DNA of 64,000 nt from Treponema sp. GTDB taxonomy: Bacteria; Spirochaetota; Spirochaetia; Treponematales; Treponemataceae. Below, piece after piece: positions 43,397-51,964 of this stretch (the stretch's first letter is position 1; every line of letters starts with the position of its first letter). Position numbers and translations under genes: made by a program. The notes under the pieces were generated by a model. The model searched no databases. It saw only the letters and a list, made by a program, of their open reading frames with translations, and was not told the DNA's origin. The stretch lies in NCBI GenBank assembly GCA_017645785.1, contig JAGCNW010000008.1, positions 29,357 to 93,356 of the forward strand, written 5' to 3'.

Positions 43397-45402
43397 AGTA
43401 CTGCGTCGACCTCCGCCAAGATTTGTTTGTTGCTAAAGCCCTGCAAGTCCATCGCTCCGCTGGGGCAAGCGACAGTACAAGCGCCGCAGCCCTGGCACAT
43501 GGCCGAATTGACTTGCGAAACGTGGCGCGTGATTGTCGTGCGGTTGGGACCGCGGAAATCCTTGTCCACATAGCTGATGGCTCCGTAAGGACAAACGTTG
43601 GCGCACTGGCCGCAGCCGTTGCAAGCGTTCTCGTCGGGCTTTGCCGTGCAAGGATTGTTCTTGAGCTTGTCCTTTACCAAAAGGCAAATCGCCTTTGCGG
43701 CCGCTCCCGAAGACTGGGCTACAGTTTCCGGAATGTCCTTGGGGCCCAAGCAGGCGCCGGCCAAGAAGATTCCCGCTGTGGGGCTTTCTACCGGGCGAAG
43801 CTTTACGTGCGCTTCCAAGAAGAAGTCGTCGTTGTCCATAGAGGTTGTGAGCATCGTGGCGAGCGGGCGCGCTGTCTCGTCGGCTTCCAAAGAGCCTGCC
43901 AAAACAACCATGTCCGCTTCGATGTGAACTTGCTTGTTCAAAATCAAGTCGCTTCCCTGAACGTCAAGCTTTCCGTTTGACTGCGGAGTGACTTTTCCGA
44001 CCATGCCCTTGATGTAGTGAACGCCGTACTGCTCCACGGCTCGGCGGTAGAATTCGTCAAACTGCTTTCCGGGAGTGCGCACGTCGATGTAGAAGACGTA
44101 GCATTCTGTGTCAGGCCAGTGGTCTTTTGTAAGGATCGTTTGCTTGGCTGTGTACATGCAGCAAACTTTAGAGCAGTACTGGTTGCCCTTTCCTTCCGCC
44201 GAGCATCGGCTTCCGACGCACTGGATGAATACGATTTTCTTGGGAGCGACGCCGTCCGAGGGTCGGAGCAAGTGTCCGCCAGTCGGACCCGAAGCGTTCA
44301 TCAAGCGCTCGTATTCCAAAGAAGAAACGACGTCTTTGCTGATGCCGTAGCCGTATTCGGCGTAAGGCTTAAGGTCGATCATGTTGTAGCCTGTGGCGAC
44401 AACAATCGCGCCGTACTTTTCCGTGATGACCTCGTCCGTGGCGTTGAAGTTGATCGCTCCGGCGCCGCAAACTTTTTGGCACATTCCGCAAACGTTGTCC
44501 TTTCCGTTCTTAAGCGCCTTCATGTGCAAGCAATAGTTGGCGTCAATAGTCGCGATTTTTGGAACGGCTTGGGCGAACGGAATGTAAACCGCCGTCTTGT
44601 TGTTGAGGTTAAGGTTAAAGTCGTTGGGAACTTTTTTCATCGGGCATTTTTCGGTGCATTCGCCGCAGCCCGTGCACTTTGTCTCGTCAACATAGCGGGC
44701 CTTGCGCTTGATGTCCACCGTAAAGTTTCCGATGTAGCCGGTGACGTTCGTCACTTCGCTGTAAGACAAAATGCGAATGTTGGGGTTCTGGCCGACTTCG
44801 GTCATGCGCGGTGTTACGATACAAGAGGCGCAGTCCAAGGTCGGGAAGGTCTTGTCCAACATGGCCATCTTTCCGCCGACCGTCGGCTTTTTTTCCACCA
44901 AGTCAACCGGGAAGCCCGCGTCGGCAATGTCAAGCGCGGCTGTAATGCCGGCGATTCCGCCGCCAATAACGAGGGCGCGCTTTGTCATCGGAGTTTCGCC
45001 CGGAGTCAGCGGAGTGTCCAAGATTGACTTTGCGATGGCGGCTTTTCCAAGCGCGACTGCTTTTGTAGTCGCGTCCGCCATGTCTTTCATTACCCAAGAG
45101 CACTGCTCGCGGATATTGGCCACTTCTACCCTGTAGGGGTTCAATCCGGCTCGCTCTGCGCAAGCGCGGAAGGTTTTTTCGTGCATTCGCGGAGAGCAAG
45201 AGCAAAGAACAACGCCCGTAAGCTTGTCTTCCTTAATGCGCTCCTCGATCATCGCTTGTCCGGCGGAAGAACACATGTAAGTGTAGTGGGTTGAGTAAAC
45301 AACTCCGGGAACCTTTCCCAATTCTTCCGCGACTTTCGCTACGTCTACTGTTCCAGCAATGTTAGTGCCGCAGTGACATACAAAAACACCAATTCTTTCC
45401 AT
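43393..45402 (-). CDS. hdrA: Heterodisulfide reductase-type subunit A (bifurcating flavoprotein)
   Basis: 669 residues. HdrA holds the bifurcating FAD. Features: N-terminal FVCHCGTNIAGTVDV, the FAD site ALVIGGGIAGITAALDIAD, an inserted cluster CTGCGECTEKCP, a cluster-binding region with CASC, CVGSRC and CSKVCC, and two C-terminal ferredoxin motifs (CNGCGQCANVCP and CQGCGACTVACP) that would pass electrons to external ferredoxin. Not fused to other domains. It takes electrons from FlxD and sends them down two paths: ferredoxin and HdrBC. Located 12 bp after hdrC. Confidence 0.93.
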   Translation of the reverse strand: MERIGVFVCHCGTNIAGTVDVAKVAEELGKVPGVVYSTHYTYMCSSAGQAMIEERIKEDKLTGVVLCSCSPRMHEKTFRACAERAGLNPYRVEVANIREQCSWVMKDMADATTKAVALGKAAIAKSILDTPLTPGETPMTKRALVIGGGIAGITAALDIADAGFPVDLVEKKPTVGGKMAMLDKTFPTLDCASCIVTPRMTEVGQNPNIRILSYSEVTNVTGYIGNFTVDIKRKARYVDETKCTGCGECTEKCPMKKVPNDFNLNLNNKTAVYIPFAQAVPKIATIDANYCLHMKALKNGKDNVCGMCQKVCGAGAINFNATDEVITEKYGAIVVATGYNMIDLKPYAEYGYGISKDVVSSLEYERLMNASGPTGGHLLRPSDGVAPKKIVFIQCVGSRCSAEGKGNQYCSKVCCMYTAKQTILTKDHWPDTECYVFYIDVRTPGKQFDEFYRRAVEQYGVHYIKGMVGKVTPQSNGKLDVQGSDLILNKQVHIEADMVVLAGSLEADETARPLATMLTTSMDNDDFFLEAHVKLRPVESPTAGIFLAGACLGPKDIPETVAQSSGAAAKAICLLVKDKLKNNPCTAKPDENACNGCGQCANVCPYGAISYVDKDFRGPNRTTITRHVSQVNSAMCQGCGACTVACPSGAMDLQGFSNKQILAEVDAVL

Positions 45403-45414
45403 CTGTCCCTGCTC

Positions 45415-45810
45415 CTATTTCTTGTATTTTCTAAAGGCGCTGACGATTGCCTGCTGCGGAATCTCGCCGTCCAAGTAAGAAGGAACGGCTTCCGACTGCA
45501 AGTGATGCGGACCGCGCTTGCGCTCCACAACGTCGCGAACGGCTTGAATCAACTTTGCCGGCTCAACCTGGCGCGGGCAGCGCTCAAGGCAGGCAAAGCA
45601 GCTGAGGCAAGCGTAAATCGATTTGGTAGAAAGAAGCGGCTCAATCTCGCCCTTCTCGACCATCTGAACAAACTGATGCGGGTGGTATTCCATCGCGTCA
45701 TAGTTGGGGCAAGTGCCGGAGCACTTTCCGCAAATCATGCACTTCTTGGGGTTCACGCCGCTGACGTTAAGGATTTCTTCCTTGACTTGTTCGATTTCGG
45801 ACTTAAGCAA
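45415..45810 (-). CDS. hdrC: Heterodisulfide reductase-type subunit C
   Basis: 131 residues with two [4Fe-4S] motifs, CMICGKCSGTCP and CLSCFACLERCP. It passes electrons from HdrA to HdrB. It is a little shorter than many HdrC proteins. It overlaps hdrB by 8 bp and lies 12 bp before hdrA. No membrane helix, so it belongs to the soluble HdrABC type rather than the membrane HdrDE type. Confidence 0.9.
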   Translation of the reverse strand: MLKSEIEQVKEEILNVSGVNPKKCMICGKCSGTCPNYDAMEYHPHQFVQMVEKGEIEPLLSTKSIYACLSCFACLERCPRQVEPAKLIQAVRDVVERKRGPHHLQSEAVPSYLDGEIPQQAIVSAFRKYKK

Positions 45811-46636
45811 TTTTTTCCTCCTTGATCAACTTCAAGGCCTTTTCCTTTACGCCAAGCGCTTCGGCAAGGAGCTCGGAAAAATAAATCACGTCAAGACCTG
45901 ACTCGCCCTTGTTCTTTACAAGATTGTATTTGCAGAGGGGGCAGCTGGTGACCAAAAGCTCGGCTCCCATGTCAGAGGCGTTTCCAAGAATTTTCTTGGC
46001 GCGCTCTTGCGGAATGGCCGGATCGTCGAACATCGTGTAGGCGCCGCAGCATTCGTTGCGCTGCGCGTAGATTACGGGCTCGGCGCCGATCGCCTTGATA
46101 AAGTCTTCCAAAATCTGCGGATTTTCGGGGTCGTCAAATTTAAGCGCGCTGGCGGGCCTCAAAAGAAGGCAGCCGTAGTAGGCGCCGATTTTCTTTCCAG
46201 TCAAGGGATTCTTGACGGCGGCCTTAACGTTGGCCCAGCCCACCTTGTCGCGAAGGACTTCCAAAAAGTGAACGACGTTGGCCTCTCCGTGGTATTCAAT
46301 TCCGTCCTGCTTAAGGTAGTTGTTGGCCTTAAAGTCGACGAACTCGTTGTTCCGCATGTCGGCGTTCACTTGCTTAAGAACGTTGTAGCAGGCGGAACAG
46401 AGGGTTACCAATTCGTGCCCAGCGTCGCGGGCGGCAGCCAAGGCTCGGACAGAAGAAAGCTTTTGCGCCACTTCGTCCGCGGCCGTCGGGTAAACTCCGC
46501 CGCAACACTGCCATTCAGGAATTTCCTCGAGCGAAAATCCCAGCGCTTCCGCCGAAACGCGCGCGTAAGCGTCAAGGTCTTTTGCCTTGTTCTTTAGCGT
46601 GCATCCGGGAAAGTATGAATAAGTTGTGTTCTCCAT
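45803..46636 (-). CDS. hdrB: Heterodisulfide reductase-type subunit B
   Basis: 277 residues with two complete CCG domains: WQCCGGVYP with LCSACYNVLK, and NECCGAYTM with SCPLCKYNLV. In methanogens these bind the noncubane [4Fe-4S] clusters that cleave CoM-S-S-CoB. Since this bacterium should not use that substrate, HdrB here must hand electrons to another acceptor; from the operon, fumarate reductase FrdAB is the best candidate. First of the Hdr genes; it follows fumC by 32 bp. Confidence 0.92.
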   Translation of the reverse strand: MENTTYSYFPGCTLKNKAKDLDAYARVSAEALGFSLEEIPEWQCCGGVYPTAADEVAQKLSSVRALAAARDAGHELVTLCSACYNVLKQVNADMRNNEFVDFKANNYLKQDGIEYHGEANVVHFLEVLRDKVGWANVKAAVKNPLTGKKIGAYYGCLLLRPASALKFDDPENPQILEDFIKAIGAEPVIYAQRNECCGAYTMFDDPAIPQERAKKILGNASDMGAELLVTSCPLCKYNLVKNKGESGLDVIYFSELLAEALGVKEKALKLIKEEKIA

Positions 46637-46668
46637 AAAGTTTCCTTATCTATTGTTTTTTGTCGTTG

Positions 46669-48060
46669 TCATTTAGGAAAGGCCATCGCTTCCGGCTTGA
46701 ACACTTTGTCAAACTCGGCCGCCGTCAAGAAGCCCAAGCCTACGCAAGCCTCTTTGAGCGAAATGTTTTCGTCAAAAGCCTTGTGGGCGGTCTTGGCCGC
46801 GTTCTCGTATCCGATGTAGGGATTGAGAGCGGTTACAAGCATAAGCGAATTGTAAAGGTTGTGCTTCATCTTTGCCTTGTCGGCCTTGATTCCAACCGCG
46901 CAGTTCTTGTTAAAGCTGATCATCGCTTCGGCCAAGAGGCGAGCGCTCTGGATAAAGTTGTAGGCGATTACCGGCATAAAGACGTTAAGCTCAAAGTTGC
47001 CTTGGCTTGCGGCAAAGCCGATCGCCGCGTCGTTGCCCATAACCTGCACGGCCACCATCGTGACGGCCTCGCACTGGGTTGGGTTGACTTTTCCGGGCAT
47101 AATTGAAGAGCCTGGCTCGTTTTCGGGAATGCGGATTTCTCCAAGGCCGTCGCGCGGACCGGAAGCAAGCCAGCGGACGTCGTTGGCGATCTTCATCATG
47201 TCGGCGGCCAAAGCCTTAATGGCGCCGTGGGCGAACACCAATTCGTCCTTGCTTGTAAGAGCGTGGAACTTGTTGGGAGCCGTTACGAATTTCTTTCCTG
47301 TCAATTTGGAAACGCACTCGGCGACTTTTTTGTCAAAGCCCTTGGGAGCGTTGAGTCCCGTTCCGACGGCGGTTCCGCCAAGAGCCAGCTGCTTAAGATA
47401 CGGCAAAGAGCTTTCGAGCATTTTGCGGTCGCGCTCAAGGCTTGTTCTCCAGCCTGAAATTTCCTGGCCGAACGAAATCGGAACCGCGTCCTGCAAGTGG
47501 GTGCGGCCGCTCTTTACGATTTTCATGTTTTCTTTTTCAAGCTTTTTGAAAGTCGCGGTAAGAGTGTCGATCGCGGGGAAGAGCTTGTCTTCGATCGCGT
47601 AAACGGCGGAGATGTGGAGCGCTGTCGGGAACGTGTCGTTTGACGACTGGCTCATGTTGATGTCGTCGTTGGGGTGGCAAAGTTTTTTGCCAGCGATTTT
47701 GTTGGCGCGGTTGGCGATAACCTCGTTGGCGTTCATGTTGCTCTGCGTGCCGCTGCCCGTCTGCCATACGACAAGCGGAAAGTGGTCGTTGAGTTCGCCG
47801 GAGATGACTTCGTCGCAAGCCTTTGAGATGGCCTTTAATTTTTCGGCGGTCATCTTTTGCGGCTTGAGCGCGTTGTTGGCCATTGCGGCGGCCTTTTTGA
47901 GGTAGCCAAAAGCCTTTGTGATTTCGCGCGGCATTGTTTCGATGCCTACGCCAATCTCAAAGTTTTCGTGGCTGCGCTCTGTCTGGGCGCCCCAGTACTT
48001 GTCGGCGGGAACTTTCATCTCGCCCATTGAATCGTGTTCAATTCTAAATTTTTCTGCCAT
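46669..48060 (-). CDS. fumC: Class II fumarate hydratase
   Basis: 463 residues from the ATG at 48060 (AAAGGA upstream). Interconverts malate and fumarate. Typical blocks are TGSGTQSNMNANEV, SQSSNDTFPTALH, TAVGTGLNAPKGFD and the signature GSSIMPGKVNPTQCE, which holds the catalytic Ser loop. It needs no iron-sulfur cluster. Between mdh and the electron-transfer genes it supplies fumarate for the reductase. Confidence 0.95.
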   Translation of the reverse strand: MAEKFRIEHDSMGEMKVPADKYWGAQTERSHENFEIGVGIETMPREITKAFGYLKKAAAMANNALKPQKMTAEKLKAISKACDEVISGELNDHFPLVVWQTGSGTQSNMNANEVIANRANKIAGKKLCHPNDDINMSQSSNDTFPTALHISAVYAIEDKLFPAIDTLTATFKKLEKENMKIVKSGRTHLQDAVPISFGQEISGWRTSLERDRKMLESSLPYLKQLALGGTAVGTGLNAPKGFDKKVAECVSKLTGKKFVTAPNKFHALTSKDELVFAHGAIKALAADMMKIANDVRWLASGPRDGLGEIRIPENEPGSSIMPGKVNPTQCEAVTMVAVQVMGNDAAIGFAASQGNFELNVFMPVIAYNFIQSARLLAEAMISFNKNCAVGIKADKAKMKHNLYNSLMLVTALNPYIGYENAAKTAHKAFDENISLKEACVGLGFLTAAEFDKVFKPEAMAFPK

Positions 48061-48083
48061 AATTTTTCCTTTGGTCCCGCGGC

Positions 48084-49025
48084 CTAGAAGTTGACCTGCT
48101 TGATGACGTCCTTGAGGCATTCAGCCGAGTGACGGAGCTTTTCAACTTCGTCGTCGGGGAGCGGAGCGGCGATGTGGCCCTTGATTCCGTTGCAGCCGAC
48201 CAAAGTCGGGATAGAAAGACAAACGTCTTTGATGCCGTACTCGCCGTTCATCATTGAAGAGATTGTCAAGACGGAGTCAGTGTTGTACTTGAGAGCCTTT
48301 ACCAAGTCGGCTGTCGTCGCGGCGATTCCGTAGTTTGTGAATTTTTTGGCGGCGATGATGATTCCGCCTGACTTTCTGATGTAGTCCTCTACGTCGTTCT
48401 TGTCAAAGTCGGGAAGCTTGTTTCCTGTGAAAGACTTTGCGAAAACGTCAACCGGAATTGAGCCGATGTTGGCCAAAGACCACGGAACGAAAGAAGAGTC
48501 TCCGTGCTCGCCGAATACGTATCCGTGAACGTTTGTGGGTCCTACCTTGTAGGTTTCGGCGATGCGGGCGCGGAAGCGGGCTGTGTCAAGCAAAGTGCCT
48601 GTTCCGAAAATGCGGTTTTGCGGAATGCCGCTTGTCTTTACGAACTGGTATGTCAAAATGTCAACAGGGTTTGCGACGATTACATAGAGAGCGTCGGGGC
48701 AAGCCTTTGTGACCAAAGGAATGACGCTCTTTGTGATGTCAACGTTTGTCTGAGTAAGGTCCAAGCGAGACTGGCCGGGCTTTCTTCCAACGCCCGAAGC
48801 GAAAATGACGATGTCAGATCCCTTGGCGTCCTCGTAGTCTCCGTCGCGGACAGAGATGGGGCCTACAAAGGGCGTGGCCTGGCGGATGTCCATAGCCTCG
48901 CCCATCGCCTTGTCTTTTACGATGTCGATGATGACGATTTCAGACGCCAGCTGCCTTAAAGTAAGGGCGTAGGCGACAGTTGAGCCTACCTGACCCGCTC
49001 CGATGATGGTGATTTTCTTTGCCAT
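48084..49025 (-). CDS. mdh: Malate dehydrogenase of the lactate/malate dehydrogenase family
   Basis: 313 residues, first gene of the operon. NAD fold IIGAGQVGSTVAYALT. Catalytic residues Asp147, His174 (GEHGDSS), Arg87 and Arg150 are in place. The body looks like L-lactate dehydrogenase, but the specificity residue in the loop GVGRKPGQSR is Arg81, where lactate enzymes have Gln and malate enzymes Arg. With fumC next to it, oxaloacetate to malate is the likely reaction. A short leader of about 110 nt and a strong promoter precede it. Confidence 0.82.
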   Translation of the reverse strand: MAKKITIIGAGQVGSTVAYALTLRQLASEIVIIDIVKDKAMGEAMDIRQATPFVGPISVRDGDYEDAKGSDIVIFASGVGRKPGQSRLDLTQTNVDITKSVIPLVTKACPDALYVIVANPVDILTYQFVKTSGIPQNRIFGTGTLLDTARFRARIAETYKVGPTNVHGYVFGEHGDSSFVPWSLANIGSIPVDVFAKSFTGNKLPDFDKNDVEDYIRKSGGIIIAAKKFTNYGIAATTADLVKALKYNTDSVLTISSMMNGEYGIKDVCLSIPTLVGCNGIKGHIAAPLPDDEVEKLRHSAECLKDVIKQVNF

Positions 49026-49143
49026 ACAATCTCCTGCAAATTCCGATATAGAATTTATTTTTTGTGAACTATAGTTTTTGGTTATAACGATAAAGACGCC
49101 GACGGATGGCCGCCGAATTTTTTAAAGCCATAACCCCGCATAA

Positions 49144-49172
49144 ATTATAAAACAAGATTTAAAATTTGTTAA
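49144..49172 (-). promoter_or_regulatory. Promoter of the mdh-fumC-hdr-flx-frd operon
   Basis: On the minus strand TTAACA (49167-49172), a 17-bp spacer and TATAAT (49144-49149). The start is near 49137. Confidence 0.7.
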
Positions 49173-49231
49173 TAAGAGAATGTCAATATATATGTAGAAT
49201 TTTGACGAATTTTTGAATTTTGGCCGTTTCT

Positions 49232-49247
49232 TGTGAAGTAAATCACA
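49232..49247. promoter_or_regulatory. CRP/FNR-family binding site upstream of the mdh operon
   Basis: TGTGAAGTAAATCACA is a perfect TGTGA-N6-TCACA palindrome, the CRP consensus. Its centre is about 103 bp upstream of the expected start, a position used by class I activators. A near-perfect second site, TGTGATTTTTTTCACG, lies at 49337-49352, exactly 105 bp further. Which regulator binds is not shown here. Confidence 0.55.
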
Positions 49248-49303
49248 GTATATCGGCATAAATTAGCGTATGCTAACCAAAATACCGCAAAATCGTTGTT
49301 CCC

Positions 49304-49348
49304 AAAAAAAGAATCCGCCCAAAACAGGCGGATTCTTGTGATTTTTTT
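49304..49348 (-). terminator. Terminator of the STAS/phosphatase operon
   Basis: An 11-bp perfect stem (49309-49319 with 49327-49337), loop of 7 nt, an A-run before it (T-run on the minus strand) and a T-run after it, so it can work in both directions. It ends the operon 53358-49439 before the mdh promoter. Confidence 0.8.
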
Positions 49349-49366
49349 CACGGCATATGCCCTTGT

Positions 49367-49437
49367 GCAGCGTCTGCAGGACGCGGTGAAACCGCTCGAA
49401 CCTTCAGTCATGGTCTTGCGTTCGTCAATACGAGCGG
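49367..49437. repeat. Dispersed structured repeat family B, short copy
   Basis: 71 bp that match both ends of the long copy at 11983-12115 (GCAGCGTC, GGACGCGG, GAAACCGCTCGA, ATGGTCTTG, TACGAGCG) without its 66-bp middle. The ends can pair, CCGCTCG with CGAGCGG. It lies directly after the STAS gene. Confidence 0.6.
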
Positions 49438-49438
49438 A

Positions 49439-49765
49439 TCACTCTACCTCAGTGACAGAGCTGATGACGTTAAAAGCGTCGATAAAGCCCGTGTCGCTGA
49501 CAGTCTTTTGGGCCTGCGGAGACATGTTCATAAGATAAAGGCGCTTTCCAACCTCGCGGCCGTCGTTAAAGGCGGCGAACAAAACGCCCATTCCAGAAGA
49601 GTCGATTTCAAATACGTTGGACAAGTCCAAAACCAAGTTGGTCTCTTGGATTATCGAATAAACGCGGTTTTGAAATTCCGACAAGGTGTATGAGTTTATG
49701 GCTCCGTTCAATTCAAGAAGAATGTAGTTGGCGCCCTTTTTTTCAGTTATTGTCAACGCTTCCAT
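49439..49765 (-). CDS. STAS-domain anti-sigma factor antagonist
   Basis: 108 residues, one STAS domain. The phosphorylatable Ser lies in EIDSSGMGVL, as in SpoIIAA/RsbV. In such systems an anti-sigma kinase phosphorylates the Ser and a PP2C phosphatase removes the phosphate. Two PP2C-type phosphatase genes lie directly upstream (3 bp apart and overlapping). No RsbW-type kinase is in the window, so it must be encoded elsewhere. The sigma factor or other output is unknown. Confidence 0.88.
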   Translation of the reverse strand: MEALTITEKKGANYILLELNGAINSYTLSEFQNRVYSIIQETNLVLDLSNVFEIDSSGMGVLFAAFNDGREVGKRLYLMNMSPQAQKTVSDTGFIDAFNVISSVTEVE

Positions 49766-49768
49766 TTG

Positions 49769-51964
49769 TTATGCCTCCTTTGCGACGCCATCGTCTTCAT
49801 CGTCGCTTACAGTCTGGCTGTCTTTGTCCAAGTACCTTATCATCGTCACGGTGATGTCGTCGTCAAGCTCTTTTGCCATAAAGCGCTTGAGGTCGTCGAA
49901 CAAGAAAGTGCACATGCGCATTCCGCTGTACATGTAGTTGTCGGTCATGGACTTTTTGATGCGGTCCTTTCCGTACTGTTCGCCGCGGAGCGAATGGCTG
50001 TTGATGAGACCGGCGGTGCTTATGGCGATTACGTCGCCGGCGTTCATCTTGATTTGCTTAACTTTTAGAAGCGGGCTGATGTCCTTTACAAAGCCAAGAA
50101 CATAGCCGTTTCCTTGGATTTCGATTACGTTGTTGTAAGCCCTCGTGTACAAGAGCATAGTCGGGATTCCGCAGTTGATGTAATACAAGGTGTCAGTCTC
50201 AAAGTCCATCAAGCAGAAAATGCCGGCAAAAAAGGTTCCCTTGGGCAAGCTAAAGCGGATGAACTGGTTGACCTTTGACACAAGCTTCTTAAAGTCGTGG
50301 GTCGAGTTAAGGTAAGTGCGGATGATCGACTTCAAGATTACCATGCTCATCGAGGCCGAGATGCCCTTTCCGCTCAAGGCGCCGGTGACAAAAATGTGGC
50401 GGGTGTCGGTCAAGCGGATAAGGTCAACGAATTCGCCGCCAATGTTGTGGGCGGGAACCATCAAGTAGCCGACGTCCATTTTGGGATTGTCAACAGGATC
50501 CATGTTCTCCTGGATCGAAGTGATGATTTGCGCCGACATGCGGATTTCGCGGTTTACCGTTCCTACTACCGAAGCGTTGGCGATGTTCGACATGTAATAG
50601 CCGAATACGAAGAAGTACGAGTAAAGCTTGTCAAAGACTTGCTTGTCGTATTCGTCGTAGCTGGCGCCGCCGCGCTTTTCTCCCAAGGCGATGACGCCGA
50701 CCAAGCGGCGGCCTTCGTTCAAGATGATCAAAACTTCCGCTCCGACCGCCTTGAAGAAAGAATTGATTTCGGCGGACTTTTGCTCAAGCGCGAAAATTCC
50801 GACGGCCTCGTTCTTTAAGAAAATGTTTATCCCCTGCTCTCTAATCGCTTCAAGGCCGGGGTCGTTGGCTGTCAAAGTCGGCTTTGTTCCCTTGTTGGCA
50901 AAAACGGTGTTGAGCTCGTTGTTGCCGCCGGCAATCAAAACCTTCATGTCGCCTACGTTGGCGCGGTTTTGGAAAATTTCAAAAAGCTTTTTGCAAATGT
51001 CGCCGGTTTCGTCGTTGTAGTCGATGGCGGCCAAGTCGGCCTCAAAAGCCGCGCCGTAGTTTGTCGAGCGGAAGGTCGAAAGCTTTGAGAATGCCGCTGC
51101 GAAAAGGCGGCCGGCAAACACGACCACAAGGGCCACCAAGAAAACGACAGCCGTGTAAAGATACCTTGACGTGGCGTAAATCGGCCTCAAGCCTACAAAG
51201 AACAAGGCTCCGACAAAAGACGGAAGCGCGTACTTGATTACGTTGACCAAGAGGCCCGAAACCAAAGTGAGCGTGTCGTATATTTTGTCTTGCACCGAAA
51301 TATGGGTCAAGAAAGTGACAAAGATCGCCAGAACGCCGGTGTAAAGGGAGATCGTCATCGGGAGCATCTGCGAGGTGTACAAAAGAGCCAAGCTTGAAAT
51401 CCACGCAAAAACGATGGCGCCCGTGAACAAGATCGAGCGCTGGAAAGCCAATCTGGAATTGGCGTTTTCCGCGCTAAGAAGCATTGTCAACGCGCTCATT
51501 CCCGGCAAGAAGAAAATGAAGAATCCAAAATAAAGGTGGGCCCATGTCAACGGAAAGAAATTGGCCAGCTCTCCCTTGACCAAAATATCGGAGCCAAACT
51601 CAAAGCGGGTGTAGTCCGTGACTTGAACTTTTGATGAAGAAATGTAAAGCGCGAGGAGAATGAAGGCCACTTCCAAAAAAGTGAGGAACTTTCCGCGCTT
51701 GACCGCGTTGCCCAAGAAGTAAAAGGCGACGGCGATGTACGTAAGGCCAACCAAGAAGAGCATCATGTGTTCCAAGAAAACAGTGAAGCGCTCGGGACCC
51801 CACATGATCATAATCATCGTGACCACCATCAAGACGGAGGTAAAGGCCGAAAGCAACACAATGTTGACCAAGGTGTTTTCGTTCCTCATGTTCTTTGTGT
51901 TGACATTAAAGGAAGTCCACAAGAGATAAATGGCTATTCCAATATTTAAGATTACGTAAATCAT
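49769..51964 (-). CDS. Membrane protein with degenerate PP2C/SpoIIE phosphatase domain
   Basis: 731 residues: about ten membrane helices (1-290), a GAF-like region (about 310-470) and a C-terminal SpoIIE fold. Metal-binding positions are altered: the usual GGDYYD reads GGEFVDL, GDVSGKG reads TGALSGKG and the SDG site reads STAGLI. The last DDDITV is kept. It is therefore probably not an active phosphatase and may sense a signal or control its partner, the canonical enzyme encoded just upstream, whose stop overlaps this ATG. It lies 3 bp before the STAS gene. Confidence 0.8.
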   Translation of the reverse strand: MIYVILNIGIAIYLLWTSFNVNTKNMRNENTLVNIVLLSAFTSVLMVVTMIMIMWGPERFTVFLEHMMLFLVGLTYIAVAFYFLGNAVKRGKFLTFLEVAFILLALYISSSKVQVTDYTRFEFGSDILVKGELANFFPLTWAHLYFGFFIFFLPGMSALTMLLSAENANSRLAFQRSILFTGAIVFAWISSLALLYTSQMLPMTISLYTGVLAIFVTFLTHISVQDKIYDTLTLVSGLLVNVIKYALPSFVGALFFVGLRPIYATSRYLYTAVVFLVALVVVFAGRLFAAAFSKLSTFRSTNYGAAFEADLAAIDYNDETGDICKKLFEIFQNRANVGDMKVLIAGGNNELNTVFANKGTKPTLTANDPGLEAIREQGINIFLKNEAVGIFALEQKSAEINSFFKAVGAEVLIILNEGRRLVGVIALGEKRGGASYDEYDKQVFDKLYSYFFVFGYYMSNIANASVVGTVNREIRMSAQIITSIQENMDPVDNPKMDVGYLMVPAHNIGGEFVDLIRLTDTRHIFVTGALSGKGISASMSMVILKSIIRTYLNSTHDFKKLVSKVNQFIRFSLPKGTFFAGIFCLMDFETDTLYYINCGIPTMLLYTRAYNNVIEIQGNGYVLGFVKDISPLLKVKQIKMNAGDVIAISTAGLINSHSLRGEQYGKDRIKKSMTDNYMYSGMRMCTFLFDDLKRFMAKELDDDITVTMIRYLDKDSQTVSDDEDDGVAKEA

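Noticed and set aside
48084..49025. Annotation as L-lactate dehydrogenase
   Set aside because: The specificity residue is Arg, as in malate dehydrogenase, and the gene is the first of an operon with fumarase and fumarate reductase.
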